A stretch of 64,000 bases of DNA. Source: Huiozyma naganishii CBS 8797 (Eukaryota > Ascomycota > Saccharomycetes > Saccharomycetales > Saccharomycetaceae). The DNA lies in assembly GCF_000348985.1 (NCBI RefSeq), contig NC_035931.1:1-64000 (forward strand), read 5' to 3'. Below, in pieces: positions 29,017 to 37,949 of the stretch. The notes beneath the pieces are model-generated. The model saw only the letters and a program-made list of their open reading frames with translations. It searched no databases and was not told the DNA's origin. The translations under genes and the position numbers were made by a program. The first letter of the stretch is position 1. Each line of letters starts with the position of its first letter.

Positions 29017-30516
29017 ATGCATCAATTACTACCAAAGGGTACAGGGGCAATGGACAGGAATCTTCTAACCAGTCTACCTCAGATCAGTAAAGAACTTAAG
29101 AGAGATGACAGATCTTTGAGAAACAGGGTGCAGAGTATTCTGTTGGACAACGAATTTCTAGAAACTCGAGTTCACACTGCGTTTCCAGATTTTCCTCTGA
29201 TACCCAACGAAAGATGTGGATTATGGTACTGTAACCCATCTCATTTCGCGCAAACAAGTTACTTCAAGAGCACGGATGGACATGCTAATCAGTGGGATTT
29301 CAGTACTCGAAGGTTGAATTTTCATCTGCTGCCGACGTTGCAAGAGGCTGGTGGTGTTGTCATTGTTGATTCAACCAGAAGGGGTAAGAAAATTCCTGAT
29401 GCATTGAGCAAAACTGTACCACTGTGGTGCGCTGTATTGAACTCATTGATGTTAGAAAGCGTTGGCAAGAAGTTCAATGTTAATGATGTGCTTTTTGTCC
29501 CTCCTGAAACAGTTCCGGAATCCGAACGAGATCAAATGGCTAAGAAACTGCCGGATCTAGTAGAGAAACTCAAAATCTTGAATGTATTTGATGGTACAAA
29601 GACTAGTAGAATGTTAGATGGAAAGTTATTGAGACCTTTTTGGGTTTTTCCAGGTTCATCATTGCTACAATCATGCACCGACATATTTACTGGTGAACAA
29701 ATACAGAATAAATGGGAAGTGTCTCGGGACGAAAATATCGTCCCTATAATTCTGTGTACAGTAAGCTACCAAGCTCAGGATGGTATAGATAAAAGAAACG
29801 GTTTTACCTATGTCCAGGGTGCAGCTGATGACCATGAATTGTGGTCACACGGGCTGGAGGCAAATATTTTCTGGTCTAACATCGACAAATTCAAGAACTT
29901 AAGTGGCGGTGACAGTGAGCTATACGAAATAGTAGATAAGATGGTGACGCAACAGAACAATAATATGCAACGTTCAGCACAGGCTGGATCTTTGGATAAA
30001 ATAATGACAGGTATTGATAAAGTAACTTCTCTTCTATCTCTTGGCGAAATTCACGATAATGTCACTCTTAGTTCAGAAGCAATTGCAGACTTGGAAAAAT
30101 GCTACTCCACAGTTATTGTATTGAGTGAGACGGTGCATCTCGACAAAGACGCTTCCCAAGACAATGAAATGGTGAAAATATTTCGTCTTACAAGTGGGTC
30201 CAAAAAGTCATCGAAAAACCTGCGCGCTATGCTACCCGATATCAGCAAGACTATAAATAATGCCATCATTTTGCAACCTATTAAACCATTGTTGATATGC
30301 TGTAACACAGGGAAAGATATGTCAATCGGTGTTCTGCTGGCCGTTCTTTGCCAAAATTACGACGAAGTCTGGGATCTTTTGCCCGAAGATGTAAAACCAT
30401 CTGTTTCAAAAATTGTAATTAGAAGACATCTTACAAAGTTAATAGCCCACTTAAATGGGCGAAATGTAAACCCTTCAAGAGCAACTTTGAACAGCATAAA
30501 TAGTTTTCTCATGTAA
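29017..30516 (+). CDS. RIT1: Initiator tRNA 2'-O-ribosyl phosphate transferase
   Basis: A 499-residue protein (S. cerevisiae Rit1: 513). It adds a 2'-O-ribosyl phosphate to A64 of initiator methionine tRNA, which keeps that tRNA out of elongation. Conserved Rit1 segments are visible: PLIPNERCGLWYC, YFKSTDGHANQWDFSTRRLN, VDSTRRGKKIPDALSKTVPLWCAVLN, GAADDHELWSHGL and, near the C-terminus, LICCNTGKDMSIGVLLAVLC, a phosphatase-like loop. A second in-frame Met at codon 12 is an alternative start. Same strand and next to AEP2, as in S. cerevisiae (YMR283C-YMR282C). Confidence 0.93.
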   Translation: MHQLLPKGTGAMDRNLLTSLPQISKELKRDDRSLRNRVQSILLDNEFLETRVHTAFPDFPLIPNERCGLWYCNPSHFAQTSYFKSTDGHANQWDFSTRRLNFHLLPTLQEAGGVVIVDSTRRGKKIPDALSKTVPLWCAVLNSLMLESVGKKFNVNDVLFVPPETVPESERDQMAKKLPDLVEKLKILNVFDGTKTSRMLDGKLLRPFWVFPGSSLLQSCTDIFTGEQIQNKWEVSRDENIVPIILCTVSYQAQDGIDKRNGFTYVQGAADDHELWSHGLEANIFWSNIDKFKNLSGGDSELYEIVDKMVTQQNNNMQRSAQAGSLDKIMTGIDKVTSLLSLGEIHDNVTLSSEAIADLEKCYSTVIVLSETVHLDKDASQDNEMVKIFRLTSGSKKSSKNLRAMLPDISKTINNAIILQPIKPLLICCNTGKDMSIGVLLAVLCQNYDEVWDLLPEDVKPSVSKIVIRRHLTKLIAHLNGRNVNPSRATLNSINSFLM

Positions 30517-30659
30517 CGCTAGTCCATAAACTCCGCATCCAATCATTTGACATAGTGTGAAAAAAATAGTAGAAAAAAAGAGAACAACTTGAAATCATAT
30601 ATCACATCGGCTATTACGCAGTTGTGGCAGGGGATACAAAGGAGCTGGCACGTCCATGT

Positions 30660-32084
30660 ATGCTTTCAATGCTTTCTCGATCTCCTGTATGGCTGAAGAT
30701 ACCCACAGTGACATGCAATAGGGTGGGCTATTCCACACTGAGGGAGACCTTGCAAACGAAAAATAGGTTAATCAATGACACTGTGAATCCCCAGGAAAAC
30801 AGTCAGGGCCCAAATATTCATAAATGTGTTACGAACAAGTATCCTGCCTCCAATAATTTGAGTGAATTACTTGATTTGCTGGCGGGTCATAATGTATTTA
30901 ATATTCTATCGCCAACAGCGATGCAGTTTTCAGTTTTGTTGAATAGAGTATTAGCTTCCCAAAATTATAGACACTTGGATTCGAAGGAGAATGTGGAGAA
31001 ATTTTTTGCTATCTTCATGAGGTACAAAGGAGCAATAGCATTACAGTCGAACAAATTAACTCAAATACAACTTCATGATTTCAATTTAATGTGCGATTAT
31101 TTTATCGCATGTAATCAATTAAAGAAAGCACAATTGATAATGGACTTCTTATTACAGCAAGATGTTAAATTTGACGTTTTTATGATCAAAAACTATACAA
31201 AACTGAGATGTGGATCATCCTTTGGGAAGCAGACTCTGAATAATAAAGCATACAAAGTGTTTGATCAGAACACGGTGTTTCAACTTATTGGAAAGGTCGA
31301 AGCAGATCGAAAATTTGCATTTTGGAACAACGAGATAGTTTCATCTCTTGGTTACACCAACAATATTACTCTGATGGAAATTTATATTTGGGATTTATGG
31401 CGTATCTCGATCCATGACCATTCAACAGAAAACATCAAAATTGATCACTTACAACAGGGAGACGCCATGTACCCAAGTTCGAAGGTTCTGGCTACCATTG
31501 TCTCCTCATATGCCAGACATGATCAAACCATGAAAAGGGCAGTTGATATCGTTGAACGTTTTGCAAAGAGCTACCCAAAACTGTTATTAAATGTTCACTT
31601 TTGGAGTACTTTATTGAATTGTGCAATAAAATGTGGTGGATCTAAGGACCCGTCTCAATTTCTTGCATGTTGGAATCTAATGAAAAAATGGCATACGCAG
31701 AGAAGTAAACTTATGCCATTTCAAAGTGCGTTGTTGGTAACGATATTAAGGTACATGCGACAGACAAGTAATCTTCATGGAACAGTGGATATTTTGCAAT
31801 ATTGGCTAGGTCCACTGTATTTGAAAAGGGGTAATATTCCTGAGTTCGAACGGGATGTCTTGATAAAATATCAAAAGCAGATACTTCGGAAACTGGTCGA
31901 TAAAAGAAAGTATAATTGGTGTACTGCATTCATAGATCAATGGTCAATTGATGCTTCAAACAAAGAGGATTTAGAGGCGTTTTATGAAAGCCGAGTAGAT
32001 GTTCGTGAGAGTAAAACTCGTAGGGAAAAGGCGTACGATGATATGGACGATGATGAAGATATGATCATAGGTAGACTATGGTGA
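30660..32084 (+). CDS. AEP2: Mitochondrial translation factor for ATP9 mRNA
   Basis: A 474-residue protein, shorter than S. cerevisiae Aep2 (580). Aep2 is needed for stability and translation of the mitochondrial ATP9 (OLI1) mRNA. The N-terminus (MLSMLSRSPVWLKIPTVT) is a basic amphipathic mitochondrial targeting sequence. The body is helical and PPR-like (QLKKAQLIMDFLLQQ, YPSSKVLATIVSSYARHDQ). The acidic C-terminal signature DDDEDMIIGRLW corresponds to DDDEDDGMIIGSLW of the S. cerevisiae protein. The frame opens at a GTG (30624); the first ATG is 30660 and another Met follows at codon 4. The position between RIT1 and GPI12 agrees. Confidence 0.88.
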   Translation: MLSMLSRSPVWLKIPTVTCNRVGYSTLRETLQTKNRLINDTVNPQENSQGPNIHKCVTNKYPASNNLSELLDLLAGHNVFNILSPTAMQFSVLLNRVLASQNYRHLDSKENVEKFFAIFMRYKGAIALQSNKLTQIQLHDFNLMCDYFIACNQLKKAQLIMDFLLQQDVKFDVFMIKNYTKLRCGSSFGKQTLNNKAYKVFDQNTVFQLIGKVEADRKFAFWNNEIVSSLGYTNNITLMEIYIWDLWRISIHDHSTENIKIDHLQQGDAMYPSSKVLATIVSSYARHDQTMKRAVDIVERFAKSYPKLLLNVHFWSTLLNCAIKCGGSKDPSQFLACWNLMKKWHTQRSKLMPFQSALLVTILRYMRQTSNLHGTVDILQYWLGPLYLKRGNIPEFERDVLIKYQKQILRKLVDKRKYNWCTAFIDQWSIDASNKEDLEAFYESRVDVRESKTRREKAYDDMDDDEDMIIGRLW

Positions 32085-32152
32085 AATAATGTTTTATATA
32101 ATGTGTCCCCCTTGCGCTGATGTGGGACGATTTGAAGAACCAGTTATATATT

Positions 32153-33013
32153 CTAACTTGAAATGACATCGAGGTCATTAACAAACACGAGCCTTGAAAA
32201 AAACCACCACCCGTATCTGAACCATACCACTTGAGTCTTATGCGCATTCAACATGGCGGCGAGTGACAAAACGTACTGTGGGTATGTGCTGAAGATGGTT
32301 ATCTTTCTCGCAACGTTGCTCCCCCTTTTTGGCAAAACATTCCCAAGCCTACTGGGGACCCACGAGGAGTATAATAGTTTTATCAGCTCCCAAATGTAAG
32401 AACTGTACTTCTTTACGATGTTCTTGGAGTAACTTTGCAGGGACAAAACGGTCAACTTCTGTTTTGATTTAAATTCGTTATAGTAACCTAGGGCGGCTCT
32501 ATAACATGCAATGTGGTTTAAGTGTCCTGAGACGCCCTTACCATCAAATGTTAGCAGGACGTTGTGCCCCAATTTCGGTACAATATTTCTCAATTTGGCA
32601 ATCATCTCCTTAACGTCCCATTTCTCCTTCATTCCGTCTTTGAAGTCTAGGACGACGATGGATGTGTTCCTCGTGGGCAAAAGCATAGCGATAGAATCAG
32701 AGAGTTCCTGTTCCCTGACATTCCCTAGCCCATCGGCCCCTCCGTTAGAGAAACATATAATGTTGAAAACCGTGGAAGGATCTCTAATCTGCTCGTTTAA
32801 ATTGATCAAAGAGGGGGCAAAGAACATCACTTCATCGTCAGGGTGGGCAATAACAAGATTCACTGAATTGATATCGTGCTCCCCGAGTGTTTCCAAATTC
32901 GTATAGTTGAACGACCCAATCTTAGAGGTCGAAGCGTAGATGTACAGAATGCCGAGCAAAAGGGACAGTTTTGTTACTTTGTAGATAAACCTGGAAAAGT
33001 TAAACCGGAACAT
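32153..33013 (-). CDS. GPI12: N-acetylglucosaminyl-phosphatidylinositol de-N-acetylase
   Basis: A 286-residue ER membrane enzyme (S. cerevisiae Gpi12: 304) that removes the acetyl group from GlcNAc-PI, the second step of GPI-anchor synthesis. One N-terminal transmembrane segment (about residues 13-28) is followed by the PIG-L/LmbE domain with the zinc motif VIAHPDDEVMFF (His, Asp, Asp) and the later SGHLNHIACY His pair. The C-terminal HKTQVVWFRYGWWFFSRLVFVN is strongly conserved. Convergent with AEP2, divergent from CAT8. GPI anchors are also what the adhesins at the left end would use. Confidence 0.95.
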   Translation of the reverse strand: MFRFNFSRFIYKVTKLSLLLGILYIYASTSKIGSFNYTNLETLGEHDINSVNLVIAHPDDEVMFFAPSLINLNEQIRDPSTVFNIICFSNGGADGLGNVREQELSDSIAMLLPTRNTSIVVLDFKDGMKEKWDVKEMIAKLRNIVPKLGHNVLLTFDGKGVSGHLNHIACYRAALGYYNEFKSKQKLTVLSLQSYSKNIVKKYSSYIWELIKLLYSSWVPSRLGNVLPKRGSNVARKITIFSTYPQYVLSLAAMLNAHKTQVVWFRYGWWFFSRLVFVNDLDVISS

Positions 33014-33187
33014 ACTTGCCCGATTGGAGAGGGAATAGATGTGGGAACAGAAGTGTCGACAGCGACTTATTCAATATCAACCTATTCAATATGAAAGATC
33101 GCCCCCGGGCACCTGGGAAGATCCCCCGGTCTTCTTATAGCTGGTAAACCTCGTTCCAAATTTGTACCATCTCTATTTTTCCGAGAG

Positions 33188-33296
33188 CACGTGTTCTAGA
33201 TAAAAAAATAGGTTTGGTAGCGCCGCAATTATTACTATTAACCACGTGATTCAAAACATAAAATGATAGCGCCGTATAGATCCAAGCACCCACGTG
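33188..33296. promoter_or_regulatory. Cluster of three CACGTG boxes
   Basis: CACGTG at 33188-33193, 33243-33248 and 33291-33296, spaced about 50 bases. The second and third are followed by AT or AC, giving the Cbf1 form RTCACGTG on the minus strand. Cbf1 or another bHLH factor such as Pho4 are candidates. Confidence 0.55.
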
Positions 33297-33397
33297 ACAT
33301 TTCTCTGCTTTCATTGGTCGAATGCGCTTTCTGTGTCTTTTGTTCACCGGTGTATTTGGGTTACCCGTTTTCTCTGTTCAGAGGCGCACAAAATTAA

Positions 33398-33408
33398 TGT
33401 ATGCGGGG
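33398..33408 (+). promoter_or_regulatory. Mig1-like glucose-repression site before CAT8
   Basis: TGTATGCGGGG, preceded by an AT-rich tract (AAAATTAA), fits the Mig1 consensus WWWWTSYGGGG except for one base in the AT box. S. cerevisiae CAT8 is repressed by Mig1 in glucose, so a site here is expected. Not proven. Confidence 0.4.
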
Positions 33409-33588
33409 GAATCGGAGAGTTGGCATTTTTTGGCGATATTATATGTGGGTTGGAACCGGAGTTTTTCCCCTGGTCCGCTAGATGGAACTTCGAGGAGTGG
33501 TTGGTGTGAGGGCTGTTTGACACTGACCCACAGTTGTATAAGACTTTACTTCACGTATTTAGTGGTGGCTGGGGACAATAAGATAGTT

Positions 33589-36500
33589 ATGTCGAAGAAA
33601 AGTGGTGCTGCGGTTAATACGCCCGCTGCAAGCATCACAACGAGCGATGCGGCCGGTGGGACTGAAAATACGGTTCGAGAAGAAGTTACCGGATTGTTGC
33701 CAAATGAAGGAAAAAAGAGTCTCAAAGAGTTGAAGGATACTCTGTCGCCGATCTCCAGGCCGTCTTCATCCACGACCGCTAACGGAGATGGGGCAGAACC
33801 GTTGTTGTCGTCACGGCCAGATGCGGCTGGTAGGGCATCTCAAGCGTGTGATAGGTGTAGGTTGAAAAAAATAAAATGTGACTTGAAAAGACCGCAGTGT
33901 TCCTCTTGTGCATCCGTTGGGTTCGAATGTAAGCTGTCCGATAAACTTACAAGGAATTCTTTCCCAAGAGGGTACACGGAAAGTTTGGAGGAGAGAATAA
34001 GAGAGTTGGAATCGGAGAATAGAAGGCTGTTGGCAATGAATGACCTGAAGGAGCAACAACTGTTCAAAATCCCAGAAGATATACAATCCGTGGTGGATGT
34101 TGACGCGGAACTGAATTCCTCGAACCAGACGAAAAACATGTACGCAACACATGTCTGCGATGGGATATGTTGTCAAGATACGAAATTGCATTCAAGACCA
34201 GTCGCGACAAATTTTAACTTGAATGACCCGACCTCGGTCTCCTTTGAACAAAATGAGGCGCCCGGTCTAATGGCGGCAAGGGCCATCGATCAAATATCAA
34301 ACCATGAACAATCGACTCAACTCGCAATACTGGTCTCGTTGTCAATACCGCGTTCCACAGAGGAGATTCTATTTATACCGCAGTTACTAGCGAAGATAAG
34401 ACAAGTGTTTGGGTTCACCTCCAAGCAGTGTCTGTACACTGTATCGTTATTGAGTTCCTTAAAGGATGACCTACCGCCTCCAAACCTTTTGAAAAACTCC
34501 AAAATGATTTTGCAAAATAGTTCCAACTTCGATATCCTAACTAGTGTCAACCTTTGGCATCTCGAAAATCTATCAAATTTTTTCCAAAACGTATTGAAAC
34601 TTAACATATTACCAGACGACGATGACCATCTAAAGAAAAACGATGACCATTTGGCCCTATCCGAAATAGACGAATTGGTGGCTCTCTATTTCAAGTACTG
34701 GTCAGATTCGATTCCAATTTTCAACGAAAAGGAATTCAATTCTAACTATAGAGTCTTCAAGGCTGATTTGATGAAACTGAGTAAAAATGGCCCATCAAGC
34801 TTGGAAAATATTCTCAACATAAAGATATTTGGGTGTCTACTAACGGTGATCTGTCAAATGGGGATTCTCATCAAGTACAAAAACTTTAAGAATAAATCAC
34901 CGAAATTTGAGAAATTACTGTCTTATTATCATCACCTCATGTACGTGCTACCCAAAAACTCATATTTTGGTGTCATTACCACATCGATAAAGACAGTTCA
35001 GATTTTGAGTTTGATCTTGTTCTACCATTTGAACACGGGTGACATCATCCAGATATACGACCTCCGCGGCATGATCATCTCAATGGCACAGCAATTACGT
35101 TTACACAGATGTCCAAGTGCCGTACTGACGGGCTCTGGTAGCAAAATGGATAGATTAGAGCAAGGGAATAGAAGAACGTTGTTTTGGTGCATTTACTACT
35201 TGGACGTTTTTTGCTCGTTACAATTGGGTGTCCCCAGACTGATAAAGGACCACGAAATTGAATGTGCTTTACCACTTTCGAGTGAGATTCACAACACGGA
35301 TAAAATGGACGGCGTTCAATTGGAGGGCACTATGTCTGAATTTTCACTTAGTGTAGTTCGGTGTGCAAAAGTTTTGGGTAATATTTTGGACTCCATCTTC
35401 AAAAGAAACATGTCGGAATCAATAACGGAACAAGTATACACAATCCATGAAAATGCTTTGGACAGTTGGCGCACAAAGCTACCCAAAAAATACCAGTTCA
35501 AATTGAATGCCAATGGGATGGTGGACCTGGAACATTTGAATCATGAAAACTTGATACTAGTCCTACTTTTTTTTTTAGTCAAAAGCATGATCTATATGCC
35601 GTTGTCGAGCGCGATCACTGAGCTAGCAAATAATCCAAAAGTGAAGAACGACTACTACATGAACCACAAGGTATCGCACACCTCATTACAGCAATCGATA
35701 AATGCGCTACTGAGTGTTTTCAAAAATATCAACAACCAGTACTTGCCCTTACCATTGAACTCTTCCCGGACCATGACCAGGTTTGCTTTGGTAAGTGCCA
35801 AGGGATCTTTAGAATATAAGAAAGGTGGACTCTTGTTCGAGGACAATAAAGTCCTTCTTTTGAGTGTCATTCAAGAAATTGAAAAGGACAGGAAGTTGGA
35901 ACTACCGGGGATCATTCCATGGCATAGTCTGAAACTACTGGACCTTGCAGTGAATCTATTCTTGCTAGGTCCCACCATCAACTCCGACAAATTGGAGAAG
36001 TTTCTGCAGAAGAAAATCAACTACTATAATAAAATCATGGGGAAACCTTTGATCACTTCGTTACCAAGCTCCAAAACGAAAAGAAAACAAAGCAAAGAGG
36101 ATCTTTTTACCGCAAACAAGAAACGGAAACAGCAAGTGAAAACTGAACTCTCGACACTGGAGGTAAAGCGTGAACCGCAACAGGTGCAATTGTTGAAACG
36201 CGAGGGACAAGGAAATACCACTGAATCGACCCAGTCTGCCTTTGTAGAGGCACTGCAGTTAGACCCTATCCTGAATGCCAACATTTACAACTTCAGCGGT
36301 ACTGATCTTTCCAACTTCTTTATTTCAAATCAGAATGGAGATGTGCCGAGGGAGAGCAGGGAACCAGCAGTACAGCAGCCCATTCCTGATAGAACTAGTC
36401 TTCCTGCCACGAATACTTCCGTTGTCACCGGTTTTGACAGTTTACCAAAGCCTGAGAACAGCAAACCGGCAAAAGATGCAATTGGTCCCTCTTTGAAGAA

Positions 36501-37035
36501 GGGCTATCCAAGTTTCATTGGAACGAAAAGTCACAACAACAGTGTCTCTACCATGATGATGTTTTTGAACAACGACTACCCCTTTTCCTCTATGAATCTA
36601 AACGCGTTGTATGCCCCGGACGGCTACAAGGAGAGTTCGGCGCAACCTGGGAAGCAGTTCACGCTTAACACAGGGGAGCCCCATTCGACTTACGATTTTG
36701 GGATGATTGTGGATGCATCCCTGGGTCTTGCACCGTTGTTGAACGAAGCCCCAGAGATTCCTGGTCAACCCGAATTTTTCAACTCTGATGAGATGTCTCC
36801 ATCACAGTTGACCGGGAAGTTAATGCCCATGGCGGTCAACAAACCAATGGACCAGAACTCCAATTTCACATACAACTACAAATCCAGTGTGGAAAATAAC
36901 GAAGGTCTAACGTTAGAGGCAATACGAGGGGGCGAGACGAGCACGCAACGTGTAAGCAACGGCCACATACGCGTAAACAGACAGAGACAAAGTGATGCCG
37001 TAGATGACCTATTCAGTTGGCAAAACTCTACGTAG
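33589..37035 (+). CDS. CAT8: Zn(II)2Cys6 activator of gluconeogenic genes
   Basis: The 1148-residue product is shorter than S. cerevisiae Cat8 (1433). Cat8 binds carbon-source-responsive elements and activates gluconeogenesis and glyoxylate genes when glucose is gone; Snf1 phosphorylates it. The zinc cluster lies at residues about 85-115 (ACDRCRLKKIKCDLKRPQC), followed by GYTESLEERIRELESENRRLLA, a short coiled-coil dimerisation segment conserved in Cat8. The fungal-specific middle homology region (RTLFWCIYYLDVFCSLQLGVPRL) is clear. The C-terminal third is low complexity with lysine-rich and Asn/Ser-rich parts, where activation regions are expected. The ATG at 33589 (MSKKSG) is preferred; the upstream open frame is not Cat8-like. 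Confidence 0.93.
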   Translation: MSKKSGAAVNTPAASITTSDAAGGTENTVREEVTGLLPNEGKKSLKELKDTLSPISRPSSSTTANGDGAEPLLSSRPDAAGRASQACDRCRLKKIKCDLKRPQCSSCASVGFECKLSDKLTRNSFPRGYTESLEERIRELESENRRLLAMNDLKEQQLFKIPEDIQSVVDVDAELNSSNQTKNMYATHVCDGICCQDTKLHSRPVATNFNLNDPTSVSFEQNEAPGLMAARAIDQISNHEQSTQLAILVSLSIPRSTEEILFIPQLLAKIRQVFGFTSKQCLYTVSLLSSLKDDLPPPNLLKNSKMILQNSSNFDILTSVNLWHLENLSNFFQNVLKLNILPDDDDHLKKNDDHLALSEIDELVALYFKYWSDSIPIFNEKEFNSNYRVFKADLMKLSKNGPSSLENILNIKIFGCLLTVICQMGILIKYKNFKNKSPKFEKLLSYYHHLMYVLPKNSYFGVITTSIKTVQILSLILFYHLNTGDIIQIYDLRGMIISMAQQLRLHRCPSAVLTGSGSKMDRLEQGNRRTLFWCIYYLDVFCSLQLGVPRLIKDHEIECALPLSSEIHNTDKMDGVQLEGTMSEFSLSVVRCAKVLGNILDSIFKRNMSESITEQVYTIHENALDSWRTKLPKKYQFKLNANGMVDLEHLNHENLILVLLFFLVKSMIYMPLSSAITELANNPKVKNDYYMNHKVSHTSLQQSINALLSVFKNINNQYLPLPLNSSRTMTRFALVSAKGSLEYKKGGLLFEDNKVLLLSVIQEIEKDRKLELPGIIPWHSLKLLDLAVNLFLLGPTINSDKLEKFLQKKINYYNKIMGKPLITSLPSSKTKRKQSKEDLFTANKKRKQQVKTELSTLEVKREPQQVQLLKREGQGNTTESTQSAFVEALQLDPILNANIYNFSGTDLSNFFISNQNGDVPRESREPAVQQPIPDRTSLPATNTSVVTGFDSLPKPENSKPAKDAIGPSLKKGYPSFIGTKSHNNSVSTMMMFLNNDYPFSSMNLNALYAPDGYKESSAQPGKQFTLNTGEPHSTYDFGMIVDASLGLAPLLNEAPEIPGQPEFFNSDEMSPSQLTGKLMPMAVNKPMDQNSNFTYNYKSSVENNEGLTLEAIRGGETSTQRVSNGHIRVNRQRQSDAVDDLFSWQNST

Positions 37036-37949
37036 CATTTATTTAGACTTTAATCGAGACAAATTACTGCAAATGTCCAACAACGTCGTGTGACGTTCTC
37101 GTCCTTCCTCCGCCCGAACGCGTTGTCACGGCGACGGATCTTGTTGTTGCACCCTCCGAAGACACTGGAAAGGTGTAAACAACAACAACCAGAAAAAGAA
37201 AGGAAAAAGGCTCGAGCAAGCAAGCATGACCCCTCGTTGTCTGAACTACGCGTCAACACAACCCGTTGTGTCACTGTTGGTACGACACGGAGCGCGATCG
37301 GACCATGCAGCAACCGGTCTAAACGAAACACGTTGCTACAGCAACCCCAAAAGAGACCCTCGCAACGCCCGTTGCTATGGGACGCGTCGCATGTCCCTAC
37401 AAGAAAAAAAGAAAAAAATTTCCAGACGCGAAAAGAAACCGCGCGCGAAACTGGGACTTTTGACTCGGAACATTTCTGTCGGCGGCAAAAATGTCCGTCT
37501 TCCGTCTAACCGTGCCCTTCTTTTCTTTTTCTTTTTTGTCCGTTTTGTCCATATTTTTACGCGTTTTGGAAAGGAAAAATGTCCTCTGCGCGTGTCCTTC
37601 AGGCAACTTTTTTCCTGCACCCTTGAGCCCCACTACGGACATTTCTGAGAATATTCTCGAGAAACGACTCGCTTGACGGGTTACTAAGGAACTTGGAGCT
37701 TTGACTAATGTTCAGGAACGATTGTGTGCCTCTGTTAGCTGTGGGATCTTGAAAAGGAATGAGGGCTCGGTGCCTGTGGTCTTTACCGAAAGCTGGATCG
37801 TTTGACGGAGCTGAAATTTATATTTAAGCATGATGGAAAAAGATTGATTGCCATAGCACTCGAATGGTTCCATTGTAAGTTCGTCTTTGTGGCTCTCTCC
37901 AACCACACAAGATATAGAAAACAGTTTGTTTCATTCACACAAGAAGGCT
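37036..37949. other. Long intergenic region with X-box-like palindromes
   Basis: About 0.9 kb between CAT8 and the ATR1-family gene. No supportable gene. 37100-37400 is rich in GTTGC/GCAAC words, including palindromes like the Rfx1 X-box. 37400-37560 has long A-rich and T-rich tracts. A TATA-like TTATATTTAA lies at 37818-37827. Confidence 0.5.
37122..37345. promoter_or_regulatory. X-box-like palindromes (Rfx1/Crt1 type)
   Basis: GTTGCTACAGCAAC at 37332-37345 is a palindrome with 6-bp arms. GTTGTCACGGCGAC at 37122-37135 is a weaker match, and GTTGCTATGGGAC near 37371 is a half-perfect copy. All resemble the X-box GTTGCCATGGCAAC bound by Rfx1/Crt1, the repressor of DNA-damage genes in S. cerevisiae. 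Binding is not shown. Confidence 0.35.

Larger units (their letters stand above)
33014..33588. other. Divergent promoter GPI12/CAT8
   Basis: No gene; the CAT8 frame is open back to 33322 but those codons (hydrophobic, Trp/Cys-rich) are unlike Cat8. The region carries three CACGTG boxes and a Mig1-like site. Confidence 0.55.

Noticed and set aside
33188..33296. Possible centromere, because RTCACGTG resembles CDEI
   Set aside because: No 80-90-bp AT-rich CDEII and no CCGAAA-type CDEIII at the right distance on either strand, and the region is a normal divergent promoter.
37090..37648. Two overlapping open frames of about 140 codons downstream of CAT8
   Set aside because: Compositionally biased (Arg/Lys/Phe from purine and pyrimidine tracts), no family similarity, and overlapping in different frames.
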